Below, in pieces: positions 52,408-63,991 of a stretch of 64,000 bases of DNA. The stretch comes from Neoechinorhynchus agilis. Its lineage: Eukaryota > Acanthocephala. The notes below the pieces were generated by a model that worked only from the letters and a program-made list of their open reading frames with translations, made no database searches and was not told the DNA's origin. How positions within the stretch are numbered: position 1 is the stretch's first letter; each line of letters opens with the position of its first letter. Both the position numbers and the translations under genes were made by a program. The DNA is taken from NCBI GenBank assembly GCA_051530055.1, contig CM121342.1, positions 3,906,001 through 3,970,000 of the forward strand, written 5' to 3'.

Positions 52408-55400
52408 TTAAAGATTATGCAAGTTTCCATTAATACTCTTTTCATAATTTCGGCGATCTTCTTCACTTACAGTCGGTTTGACGATCTTAAGAGCTTTCTT
52501 AAAGTCACTCATTGAAACCTCCAGCGTTCCTACGACGGTATCTTCACTCCGCTCTTTTAAAACCAGCATTGAAGCCTCTGTCAGTAATGCTCTAAGATCA
52601 GCCCCACTGAATCCATCAGTCAAAGTAGCAATATTAGAAAAGTTTACATCGTTCGCTAACGGAGGGCGCCCTCCTCGAGTCATCCTTTGTAAAATATCTA
52701 ACCTTTCCTGTTCATCAGGTAGTCCCACGTATACAACTCGATCAAATCGACCGGACCTTAACATTGCTGGATCGATTGCATCTATCCTATTGGTAGCGCC
52801 TAAAACGTATATCGATTGCCGAACCCTCATCCCGTCCATTTCGGTTAAGAATTGATTGACTACATTATCACCGGTACCAAAACTACCAAGTCCACCCACA
52901 TCACTTCCACGCCGCCTACATAAAGCATCAATTTCATCAAAAAAGACAATATCAAGACCGATATTCCAAAGAAAAGACACTAAAATATCGGCCTCTAAAG
53001 TACACGGCTGATGAAGTCTTGCTTCGGTGAATACTCTCCGCACAGCTCGCTCACTTTCTCCCAAATACATATTGAACAATTCAGGTCCGCTAACAGCTAA
53101 GAAATTTACATTGAGTTCTTTAGCCAATACACGAGCCAATAATGTCTTGCCGCATCCCGGAGGACCGTGAAAAAGAAGACCGGCCTTCGTTGTTAACCCC
53201 AAACTTTCGCACAGCTCGGGTCTAGTAATGCACGATAGATAAGCTTTTAAGTCGAACCTTACTTTAGATTGCATAGATCCTCCAATATCGTCCCAGCAGA
53301 CGTCCTGAGGATTTGTAATGGCATACTGAGAACATCTTTTGGAAAGAATATCAATCTCCGAGATACTTTGACGCATGCATTTATCTACATGATCAATCGA
53401 TGGTGGGTCTTTGAGTTTTGAAACGACTCGGACTACAAGATCTTCGAGCTCTAGAGACGCAAATCCTGGTGTTTGGTAAGAAAACTCATTAGCAAGTTCG
53501 CGAAGTCGTCCTTCATCCCCACAGGGGTGAATCGACTTTAGCGCTTTATAAATATATGAAGATCGAAGCTGTTGGTTTGGAAGTTCAATTAATATTTCAC
53601 GATCGAACCGAGTCCAGCGTCGAAAAGAGTCATCGATCGAGCTAATTGAGCTTGTGGTTCCTATTACGATGCACCGCTTGAGTGGAGAATTATGAATTAA
53701 ATCCAATAGACGACTAATAAATCGACGGTTATCATTGAGTGATTGAGACTCATTGGAAGTTCCAATCGAACTATAGTGCGATTTATGAACCGTTCAGTTT
53801 ACTAATACGGTCCAACCGAAATCCCAAATGTGACAAATTTACCATTTAAACGAATATTTTCAAAGACGATCTGTTAGCTTTAACCGTTCCAATCAAATTA
53901 TATCCGATAATTACATTGATGTTTAAAATACACAAGTGCTCCACACTACCAAAAACGTAAATTAAAAAGTAATTATTTTCATATTCTAAACTAGCATCGT
54001 GATCGGTTTAAAAAAATCTTCATGCGAAGTCTTTAAATGAAACGCTGAAAAAAAGCTACAAAAAGGAAAGCTCGGTTTAGGACTTAGTAGTGCTCAAATT
54101 GGAATAAAATTGAGTTTCGAAGACGGCGCATTGTACTTGAAAAGTGATTTCGACCAAAGATTAATTGTTCATCCATTCGATTAGTTTTCGAAGATGGAAA
54201 TCCCGAACGATTAAACTTTTCTCTTTATATAAAACGCTGAAAAAAAGCTACAAAAAGGAAAGTTCGGTTTAAGACTTAGTAGTGCTCAAATTGGAATAAA
54301 ATTGAGTTTCGAAGACGGCGCATTGCACTTGAAAAGTGATTTCGACCAAAGATTAATTGTTCATCCATTCGATTAGAGTTTTCGAAGATGGAAATCCCGA
54401 ACGATTAAACTTTTCTCTTTAAATGAAACGCTGAAAAAAAGCTACAAAAAGGAAAGCTCGGTTTAGGGCTTAGTAGTGCTCAAATTGGAATAAAATTGAG
54501 TTTCGAAGACGGCGCATTGTACTTGAAAAGTGATTTCGACCAAAGATTAATTGTTCATCCATTCGATTAGAGTTTTCGAAGATGGAAATCCCGAACGATT
54601 AAACTTTTCTCTTTAAATGAAACGCTAAAAAAATCTACAAAAAGGAAAGTTCGGTTTAGGGCTTAGTAGTGCTCAAATTGGAATAAAATTGAGTTCCGAG
54701 GACGACGCATTGTACTTGAAAAATGATTTCGACCAAAGATTAATTGTTCATCCATTCGATTAGAGTTTTCGAAGATGGAAATCCCGAACGATTAAACTTT
54801 TCTCTTTAAATGAAACGCTGAAAAAAAGCTACAAAAAGGAAAGCTCGGTTTAGGGCTTAGTAGCGCTCAAATTGGAATAAAATTGAGTTTCGAAGACGGC
54901 GCATTGTACTTGAAAAGTGATTTCGACCAAAGATTAATTGTTCATCCATTCGATTAGAGTTTTCGAAGATGGAAATCCCGAACGATTAAACTTTTCTCTT
55001 TATATAAAACGCTGAAAAAAAGCTACAAAAAGGAAAGTTCGGTTTAGGACTTAGTAGTGCTCAAATTGGAATAAAATTGAGTTTCGAAGACGGCGCATTG
55101 TACTTGAAAAGTGATTTCGACAAAAGATTAATTGTTCATCCATTCGATTAGAGTTTTCGAAGATGGAAATCCCGAACGATTAAACTTTTCTCTTTATATA
55201 AAACGCTAAAAAAAGCTACAAAAAGGAAAGCTCGGTTTAGGGCTTAGTAGTGCTCAAATTGGAATAAAATTGAGTTCCGAGGACGACGCATTGTACTTGA
55301 AAAATGATTTCGACCAAAGATTAATTGTTCATCCATTCGATTAGTTTTCGAAGATGGAAATCCCGAACGATTAAACTTTTCTCTTTAAATGAAACGCTGA

Positions 55401-56853
55401 AAAAAAGCTACAAAAAGGAAAGCTCGGTTTAGGGCTTAGTAGTGCTCAAATTGGAATAAAATTGAGTTCCGAGGACGACGCATTGTACTTGAAAAGTGAT
55501 TTCGACCAAAGATTAATTGTTCATCCATTCGATTAGAGTTTTCGAAGATGGAAATCCCGAATGATTAAACTTTTCTCTTTGAATGAAACGCTAAAAAAAG
55601 CTACAAAAGAAAGCTCGGTTTAGGCTTATAGCTCAAATTGGAATAAAATTGAGTTCCGAGGACGACGCATTGTACTTGAAAAATGATTTCGACCAAAGAT
55701 TAATTGTTCGTATATTCGATTAGAGTTTTCGAAGATGGAAATCCCGAATGATTAAACTTTTCTCTTTAAATGAAACGCTAAAAAAATCTACAAAAAGGAA
55801 AGCTCGGTTTAGGGCTTAGTAGTGCTCAAATTGGAATAAAATTGAGTTTCGAAGACGACGCATTGCACTTGAAAAGTGATTTCGACCAAAGATTAATTGT
55901 TCATCCATTCGATTAGAGTTTTCGAAGATGGAAATCCCGAATGATTTAACTTTTCTCTTTATATAAAACGCTAAAAAAATCTACAAAAAGGAAAGTTCGG
56001 TTTAGGGCTTAGTAGTGCTCAAATTGGAATAAAATTGAGTTCCGAGGACGACGCATTGTACTTGAAAAGTGATTTCGACCAAAGATTAATTGTTCATCCA
56101 TTCGATTAGAGTTTTCGAAGATGGAAATCCCGAACGATTAAACTTTTCACATTAACAAAGCACCGCCAAATTTTCGTGAACTTCTCTAAATCTTTGAGAA
56201 CCATTCTTAAACCGCATTCGATGTAAATCGTGCAACATCACGACTTTCACTCCATAGTCATCACAAACTGAACATCTTTCCACTTTCTCCAATAAATCTT
56301 CTGCTTCTTTAGACTTGAGAGCACAATCACATTCAACTTCAGCCAAAATTGAACAGTCAAATTCAAGACAAAGTGAGTGAGCTAACGTTCGTGGTTCAGA
56401 TCGAAACGATCCACCGATGAGAAGAGACCGAATCTTTCTAAGAAACACGCATTGATCGTTTCTCTCAAACACGAGTTGTCCGGTTGCTTTCACGTTAGTA
56501 AGAAATTCCTCACTGGCAAGGAATTCATCCAAACGCGTACCGAAAGTTTTAGCGTTACCAATCGATTGATCATCATCGACTCGTGATCGTTTATTGGCAC
56601 ATTGAGAAAATAGACGACGATATTTTCGATAGGTTTTAAGCAATTGTTCGTCTTGTTGGACGACTCGATGGGCGCTATGAATCAGCGATTCCTTCAGCCA
56701 TGGAATACGCCTTCTTCTCACTTCGGCGTATCGATTTCGCAAACTCTCAATCAGCGGATCGAAATTGATGTTTTTATACCCTTCCGAAAGCCTAGTTTGA
56801 TCTTCCAATAAATACGCCCGGACGGCCTCATCGAGAAGGTTAGATACGGACAT
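52408..56853 (-). CDS. NVL: NVL-type AAA ATPase with degenerate D1 and intact D2
   Basis: NVL drives remodelling of pre-60S ribosomes in the nucleolus as a two-ring AAA hexamer. Exon 56853 to about 56200 begins with the family's N-terminal helical domain (FDPLIESLRNRYAEVRRRR, family L---Y--EYRRRKR). It runs into the first half of D1, where the Walker A position reads SLLIGGSFRSEPRTLAHSLC (family LLHGPPGCGKTLLAHA) and the Walker B position reads GVKVVMLHDLHRM (family CIIFIDEIDAI). After an intron of about 2.4 kb filled by a 194-bp array, the exon from 53770 completes D1 (RCIVIGTTSS, RWTRFDREI). It then gives D2: GPPGCGKT, IVFFDEIDAL, GATNR, RSGRFD. D2 thus looks active and D1 dead. A 17-residue segment, TLEADILVSFLWNIGLD, sits directly before Walker B of D2 where the family has none. 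The exact donor in the first exon is uncertain. Confidence 0.82.
54020..56148 (+). repeat. 194-bp tandem array in the NVL intron
   Basis: About eleven units, period 189-195 bp (ACGCTGAAAAAAAGCTAC or ACGCTAAAAAAA.CTAC recurs near 54040, 54232, 54427, 54620, 54815, 55009, 55202, 55392, 55585, 55778 and 55968). Units fall into TTTCGAAGACGGCG and TTCCGAGGACGACG subtypes. The last unit ends within 10 bases of the NVL first-exon frame. No open frame is kept. Confidence 0.9.
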
Positions 56854-56970
56854 CGGGGATTTTTTTAAACGAAAAGACCAACACGAAGTGATGTTTGAAG
56901 CTTCTTTCTCGGAGGACGTTCAAGAGGCAGCGATTGAACACTCTTGGAAATGTATTTTAATCTTTTTTTA

Positions 56971-57078
56971 TTGCGAATCACTCATTTGATAATTTTCGGC
57001 CTTGTTCAGTCCATGGCTTCGTGAGGAAAATGGTCTACGCGAAGGCCGAAAATTATCAAATTATTTTTGATAATTCGC
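56971..57078. mobile_element. Hairpin MITE related to 15776-15927
   Basis: Inverted arms of about 33 bp (56971-57003 and 57042-57078) surround a 38-base centre. The arm core TGATAATTTTCGGCC matches the inner arm of the element at 15776-15927. It lies just upstream of the NVL ATG. Confidence 0.65.
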
Positions 57079-57258
57079 TATAAAAAAAGTTATGCGGTCA
57101 GCGTCCGGGGGACGATTTAATCTAAAATTGTCCTTTAAAAAGAAACAATAAAAAGATTATTTATTAAATAAAAATAACTTAAAAAAATTATATCGTAAAA
57201 TGAGCCATTTAAACATTTTCAGCCATTTATTTTTAAATAAAGTTTCAACAATAGAAAA

Positions 57259-57513
57259 TCAAAATTCATTTTCTATATGCGAGGATGCGTATCCACTATC
57301 GGACGTCGAAGATCGATCGACTTCATGTATTCGATCGGGAAAAAGTCGAGCAGCCGATAAAATGATCAGTATGTTTCCAGTGATTGTAACCAACAAAAAT
57401 ATTGATACTGCGATCAAAATGAATGAAGTATCAATTTCAGTATTTGTAATTTCGGTCGTTTCGTCCAAATCTAATGTTATATTCATGAAAGGCGAAGTTG
57501 AATTGACTTCCAT
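57259..57513 (-). CDS. Small single-pass membrane protein with a DSGYAS tail
   Basis: From the Met at 57513 (84 codons): a short ectodomain with glycosylation sites (NST, NIT), a long hydrophobic span (FILIAVSIFLLVTITGNILI), and a cytosolic tail ending in the acidic/Ser segment VDRSSTSDSGYASSHIENEF. DSGYAS fits the DSGxxS phosphodegron recognised by beta-TrCP ubiquitin ligase, which would allow phosphorylation-controlled turnover; this is inferred from the motif. GNILIIL recalls TM1 of GPCRs, but no further spans follow. The frame is open upstream to 57657, so a longer start or upstream exon is possible. No family assigned. Confidence 0.42.
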   Translation of the reverse strand: MEVNSTSPFMNITLDLDETTEITNTEIDTSFILIAVSIFLLVTITGNILIILSAARLFPDRIHEVDRSSTSDSGYASSHIENEF

Positions 57514-57589
57514 TTTCGTTGAAATCCGACGTCCTCGAAGGGGGACGCCCGAAATGTGCAAGCTATAAAAACTGTCGTTTTGAAAGACG

Positions 57590-57890
57590 AATGTCAAAAG
57601 TACTTTTAAAATCTTATCCACGGGTTTTCCCACATCGTCAAACTGTCTTTTTTCCAATCACATTTTCCAGCCGAAATGTTGTATTTCAGCATTCATCAAA
57701 GGTAAAGTTTAAAAAACTTTCATTTTCGTAGAAATCTGAAGAAACGAAATTTATTCGCTGTTAAAATGTTCACGCTTTAAAAATGAAGAGCTTTAGACAT
57801 TTTAAAAGACTGCTCAGAATTTGTAATCCACTGGTTTTCCCACATCGTCAAACTGTCTTTTTTCCAATCACATTTTCCAGGCGAAAACTC
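57590..57890. repeat. Local direct duplication (~75 bp)
   Basis: The tract GGTTTTCCCACATCGTCAAA and onward, through CTGTCTTTTTTCCAATCACA, occurs at about 57621-57675 and again at 57831-57885, with related flanks (AAAGACTGCTCAGAATT/AAAATCTTATCC). The rest of 57900-58440 shows no supported gene. Confidence 0.7.
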
Positions 57891-58449
57891 AGCTTAATCC
57901 CGATTCTCACTCTCGATTTTTCACCACACTTTATACTCATGACCCTTTATTTAGGAAATTGTATGTTCGATATTCTTTAGATTCTCTTTTTTTATTGTTT
58001 GACCATTTCGCAACATCGTCATGTTACAAAATCAATAAATTACGATTTTAATGTAACTTTTGTATACCCAAGACGTTTTTGCATTTCTATCGCAATTCAA
58101 TCTCTAATGTCCTCCTCACTTTTGAATTGCGCGAAAGTTTCAAACACCCAAATCGAATTGGCGGATAACGAAGCTTCATTTGACTTCCTCTCGCCCTTCT
58201 CCTGTTTGCGAAAAGCTCAGCAATGGCACTTAATTTTTATTCCGATTGTCTTCTTGTACAAACGACAGGGCAACTCCCTCTTAAAATTAGAAGAATTGTG
58301 GCACCGAAATAGCGGATTTAATAAATTCCTTTATTTTGTTCGCCATAAACAAGCATTCCACTACTGACGATGATCCTTTGACAAAGGATTTTTATATACA
58401 TTTAAAAAAGTTAGATTTACTCTTTATATCGTTCGGCATCTTGGAAAAA

Positions 58450-59150
58450 AAATTGTAATTTACTTCATTTGTGCTTTATTTTAATCTGGGCGCACATTAC
58501 AAAAGTTCAATGGGAACTTTGGAACATCTTTATTCTCCTCTTGCATCGAGGATTCCCTTTTCGAATCGCTAATTCTCTAATAAAAATAGTTGGCTGCACC
58601 CATCGTTGTTGTTGCGACCAACCATTTTTCAACGTTGGTTAAAAATTCTGCGGTTCTTGGTAAGATGGCAACCTTTTTTATCTCCATTAGAAATGTACTG
58701 TTAAGAAGTTGAAATATCAACAACATTTCTTTGAAATTTCTCTCACTTGAAAGGTCGTTTTTTTCAGCATTGTCGGCTTTCGTCTTTGTTCTTCTCCTTT
58801 CCGACCACCCAGCCATCGAGGTGACTTGGTGCCGGTCCCAAGCCCGGACAAATGGGGAGGGTTGGCGTCAGGAAAGGCATCCGGCCCTAAAACCTTGAAC
58901 CAAAAACACATCAGCAAAGAAGTCGAAATATCACATAGTTAAAATTGTAATTTACTTCATTTGTGCTTTATTTTAATCTGGGCGCACATTACAAAAGTTC
59001 AATGGGAACTTTGGAACATCTTTATTCTCCTCTTGCATCGAGGATTCCCTTTTCGAATCGCTAATTCTCTAATAAAAATAGTTGGCTGCACCCATCGTTG
59101 TTGTTGCGACCAACCATTTTTCAACGTTGGTTAAAAATTCTGCGGATTTC
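58450..59150. repeat. 203-bp direct duplication around a GC-richer insert
   Basis: The segment 58454-58655 is repeated almost perfectly at 58944-59145 (starts TTGTAATTTACTTCATTTG). The spacer contains a minus-strand stretch translating as GPDAFPDANPPHLSGLGTGT, a wording typical of mobile-element ORFs, so this may be a flanking duplication around an inserted element fragment. Family not established. Confidence 0.65.
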
Positions 59151-59489
59151 GGTTTCTTTAAATCTGGTTTCCAGTAATGTTCCTATAGTATTAAATAAGG
59201 ACGTTCCCTTGCCATTCACGAATGAGAGAATATATTCCCACTTTTTATCATATAAATAGAATTTTGTTTTAAAAACATGTATCAATTCGTTTCTAATCAT
59301 AATTAAAGATATTCGTATTTTTTTTAGAATTTTGCAATAATGACTATTTCTGAAGCGCTGGATAAAATGAATGGAAAGTTCATTAATCAATGTTTGTGAT
59401 CGGAATCAACATTTTAGTTCTACTTGAAATGCATAATTTGCTTCATTGGTTTACTTGAAGAACTCTTGAATAAATTGACTTGGATATTT

Positions 59490-60100
59490 TTTTTGAAGCT
59501 TGGTCAGCCGGAAACTTCGCGATAGCTGTCATAGTTCTTGAGTTATTCGTCTTTCAATTTTTAGACAAATGACCCTATGTGTGGCCTTTTTCATGGTGGA
59601 TAATTTCATTGCTCAACACTCCGGATCCTCGGATACTTTCCGAGGAGGCGGGATTCATCAGTGAGTTTCCTCCTCCCTTAGATTAGAAACGAACGAGATG
59701 AGATGGGCCGAAAGGTACACTCAAGGCTAAGAAAAGAGTTGTTCGGCACTTGCTGCTGTTCAGAGTGGATCGTCCAAAGAAGGTTGCGCTCTGGCACGAT
59801 AAAGTTTCGAAGTGCGCCGAGGAAACGATGGTTGAATTGCATCAAACAGGTTAAATTGGTTGTCGAAGGAACCGCAACCTTTCTCGGGAGAGAGAAGTGA
59901 TTTTATGCGCTTCCCTAAACCAGATCGGTGGGCAATGAAATTATCCGTCATGAAAAAGGCCGCACAATGATACTTAATAAAAAAAGAATAAGAATTTACC
60001 TCTAAGCTTTTGTTTAACGCACCCATCCGCGAATAGTCAACCTCTTGTCTCTGAATAGTTCTGAGAAGACTTGTAAAAATCTCGTTCGCAAGCATTATTT
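59490..60100. repeat. Patchwork of dispersed-repeat fragments
   Basis: Three pieces are identifiable: 59515-59560 matches the block at 30780/31220; 59615-59690 is a fragment of the 188-bp SINE unit; 59686-59800 is the inverted partner of 32270-32395. No gene is called. Confidence 0.6.
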
Positions 60101-60343
60101 ATTCATTTTTCGTGTGGCGCGCGAATCGATCGTTTTTGCGAATGTTTTTGTAAATAATATCGACGAGTTGTTGTTGTTGTTATTGAAGATGTTGTCTGTT
60201 AGAGAAATAATATTTTTGTCTTTTTGTTTGTTTTATGATTCGCTTAATCGTTTTTGGTGTGTTGTTTGATGGCTTTTGAACTAATATCTGTCTCTCCGCG
60301 TGCCTCCTCCACCACCACACCACCACCACCACCCACGAACCAA

Positions 60344-63300
60344 TTAGTCATGATTTGAATCGGCGACAGCAGGGACGCGAACCGGCGGTAGAGACGGCGT
60401 CTCGGCGGTAACACAATGAAGATCTCCTTCTTTTGGCGGAGCAACCGGCGATCTTGAACTATTGGTGAAAGTCATCCTTCGACTTCTTACTCCTTCTCGA
60501 TCGGGTAAGGCACAAAAGGTCACATGGCGCTGCCTGTGAGAGCCTCGATTTTGCTTATGTTGGCGATTTTGCCGCTGAGGCGAATGGAATCCACTGCGAA
60601 CGCCACCGACGTTCGTTGGTGGTGGTGCATTAAGGTTATGATGAACTGGTCGCTGTGACCTTCTCGGAGTCTCCGATGCACTTATAGCACGCCTTCTTGG
60701 GCTACAAGTAGAAGCGTATGGATTATGTTGAGGAAATGAAGCGCCGTCAACTCTAAAGTCTTCAAGAGTCTTATACTTGTCCAGAACTGCATGAAGCCGT
60801 GGGTTAATTTCTGGTTCCAGACCTGAATACTTAAGAAATGCCCAGAACTTTTCGAGCCCATATAAATGATCGTCGTCGTAATCACGCAAAGTAAGCGTCT
60901 CAAAATCACGGTAGACATCATCTCGAAATTGGCGTTCAAGGCCGTAACTGTAGAAACGAAACAAACATTCCAATCCGTAACGGTAACCGTCCATACTGTC
61001 CTCTAACGCGGACCAATTGAGTTCTATGAAGATTCGCCCGTTTAGAACCCAACCAGCCCGCTGTATTGCTAGTCTTTTAAAATCTTCATACATCTTTCGG
61101 TTAAATCGGTCTCTAAGAATAAAAGACCAAAATCTATATATATGGTGCATTTTCTCGGACTTAAACGGTCCTAAGGTTGTTCGCTCGGCTAAACAATCTT
61201 GTTTAAACTGGCTATAACTCTGGTATTCATATCCATTGTGAACCATGGGAGAATGGATCATCTGAGCACTTGTTATAAAACGATCAGAAGGAACTTCCAT
61301 CATCGTAGAGATTGTCCTCATACGTTGACGGCGTCTAGGTGCATCACGGTAATAATAGTACTGACCTCCCGGTGTCCTGTGGCCATACATCCAACTTATA
61401 GGAATCTCGGACGCCGACTCACTTTGCAAACGCGTCGGCTCTTGCTTCGCTGGCAATACAGGAGGAGGCGGCGGCGGCGGCGTTGGTTGCTCGAGAGGTT
61501 CAGTCACCTCGCCCACCGCCACCGCCGCCTTTCTTATACTATTGAACTCGCCTTCACTCACTGTTCGAATCGTTCTATTGTCAGGTTCTGCAGGAACGTC
61601 GTAGGGATTCGCCATATAATGTTCTAGATCTTCACGAATCTCTTGACTCAACTGACTCTGAGTTCTTGCTCGACTTTGATAATCACCCGTTCGATCGTTA
61701 CTAGCTGTCTGGTAGTGCTGACGGTTCCTTGTTGATGATGACCGAGGCATTACCACCAATAAGTTGACGAGATCATCGTCATTCAAATCAGTCGGTGTAT
61801 CGATGGTTTTACACTCTCTCTTTTTTCGTTCAACAAGAGCTTTTTCCTAAAAATATCCTTATAATAAAGAGTAAGCGACGAGTTCGTTGTTATTCGAAAT
61901 TTTTTTGGGACCTCAGCAGTGCTCGTTTGAAACGTTAATGCATATCGATTTTGACTCTAATAAATACAATTTATCGTGACTTTTTTTCTTTTTCAAAATG
62001 TGAACTCCACTCCTCGCTCTTCATCTTGACTATGTGCCACTATTTAGAAGTACTAAATTACCCCACTGGGCCAAGCACAGCTCTCATCCTTTAGAAAAGT
62101 TATTTGTCTTAGTTTTTTATTTGTTCAAAACGATTGCTTATTAGAAAAAAATCGGATAAATTCTATGCGCGTATTTATAAAAGGGCCCCTACGTTCAAAT
62201 TTCTTATTGATCAGATGCAAAGCCACCGCTATTACTCGTTTGTCTATTCTCGGCCTGATCTTCCTGCTGCTCCGTTTCTTGCTCTACCTCGTTGTAAACC
62301 TCGGTTGGTTGTTCGGGGGTTACCTGCAGCAGTAGCGATTCCTCGTACTCTCGGATCGAATCTGGATACTCTACAGCCATCGGTGGATGCTTTATCTTGC
62401 GACCAACCTTGTATTCGTCATCGATATCAACAATATCACTCGCCTGAATCGCGTCTCGAATCTCCATTAGATTTGTACTCTCGCTCTTGATGCCATGGAA
62501 ATTTGACAAAAGATACAAATGGATTCGACCATTCACGTCCAAATGTGACCGAAGATACCGATCTCGCGCAAGATTATAATCGCAAAAGTAAAACTCAACC
62601 AAAATACGAATCCGTTCAGCTGTAGTTTCTCCCTTTCGTCTCGGTGGTCGATATCTTAACACTTTGGGCCGTTCTTCAAGATTTCTAAAACAACGTATCA
62701 TCGGCGGGAGATTCGGATTTCCTTCCATGGGGGGATAAGCGGTTGTCATCACGGTGCCAACGTTGGGGAGGCCGAAATCTTCTTCAAACGGTTGATCTAT
62801 TGGCTCGCTTAGCCAAATTGATTTACATTGGGGCCCAGGACCATAATAAGAATTGGAGTTGTATCCTCCTCCACTAGGGAATCCACCTAACATCGCTGCT
62901 GCTGAAATCAGCATTTCCTGTTGCTGCTGTGGATCTTGTTCATTTGGTTGTTGTTGTTGGGGTATTGCTTGTTGGGGTTGTTCTTGACTTGTTAGTCGTT
63001 GGAACGGAGCTTGACTCTGTTGGAAAGTGATCGGAGGTGGCGGCACTTGTTGGGTCTGTGGATGTTGTTGTTGTTGTTGATGCATAGCTGCAGCCCATAG
63101 AAACGCTTGATGATTTGCTTGCATTGGTTGAGGAACGTACATAGCGGCGGCGGTAGGGAGAAATCCCGCTTGAGCAGCTTGGTGAGCATTGAATAAAAAT
63201 CCAGGATGTGGTGTAGTCGGGATGAATTGTTGTTGTGGTGGCGGCGGTGGCGGTGGCGGTGGAGGTTGTTGTGCCGCTGCTGCTGCTGCCGCTGCCGCTG

Positions 63301-63991
63301 CCGCCGCTGCTGCATATTGGATTGGTTGTATGAAAGGGATTCCGGCTCCTTGTTGTGGAGCCTGCGATGGAATTGTTAGGTTCGCAGTTGTTATTGGTTG
63401 TGGTGGTTGGGGTCGCTGCGAAGGATTAGAAGGTCGTGGATCGGGTCTTTGAATCGGTTGTGTGAAGCTATTGGCAGGTCTTGTAGGTCTAAAGACCTGA
63501 GCAGCGTGCCGGTTCTGCCGGTTGGCGAAAGTGTTGCTCGTTGATACAACCGCCGGATCGTTAGAAACCGATCGCTGTCTTTGATGATGATGATGAACCG
63601 AATACTCCCATTCGGGATGTCGTTGTTGACGACGACCGCCTCGGTTGTTGTACTGACCGCGTCCTCGATTGTCCTGACGTCTCTGCTGGGGCGATTGGTT
63701 ACGTGTATCGACTAATAAACACACGAAAATCAATAATATCGACTCTGTTTACTCACCGTTAACGAAATTGTTTCGACCACGACCGCGTCTCTGCGGCTGG
63801 TAAAACTGCTGTGGCTGCTGCTGCTGCTGCTGCTGCGGAGGATACCGATGACTCTGTTGTTGTTGTTGTTGTTGTGGGCGATTCGGCTCAACCTCATGAC
63901 CGACTATTGGCCACTCTCGATCGTTCAAACTCAATCGTCCAAATCTTTCGGACACGTTTTCAGACTCGGCGGTGTCCCTTCGCGTTGACAT
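60344..63991 (-). CDS. LARP1: La-related protein 1
   Basis: LARP1 binds the cap and 5' TOP motif of ribosomal-protein mRNAs and links TORC1 signalling to their translation and stability. Exon 1: ATG at 63991 to about 63767, Gln-rich with an RGRGR end. A 45-nt intron follows (GTGAGT...TTATTAG). Exon 2, to about 62210, has long polyQ, polyA and polyP tracts and then the La motif (RIRILVEFYFCDYNLARDRY, HLDVNGRIHLYLLSNF). The last exon, from about 61852 to 60344, carries the DM15 cap-binding repeats: HHIYRFWSFILRDRFNRKMY, GYRYGLECLFRFYSYGLERQ, and YGLEKFWAFLKYSG. Within DM15, 51 nt (GTTGGG...GCGTTAG, about 61059-61009) form an in-frame stop-free intron; removing it gives IQRAEDSMDGYRYGLE, like the family LALEDAKEGYRYGLE. 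Proline and Arg-rich ends are low complexity. Confidence 0.93.

Noticed and set aside
57259-57657. G-protein-coupled receptor
   Set aside because: Only a TM1-like GNILIIL span is present; no further spans or DRY-type motif follow in any frame.
61199-61627. Plus-strand 142-codon frame
   Set aside because: Lies wholly antisense to the LARP1 last exon and has no domain of its own.
63189-63452. Plus-strand Gly/Ala-rich protein
   Set aside because: It is the antisense reading of the proline and alanine triplet tracts of LARP1.
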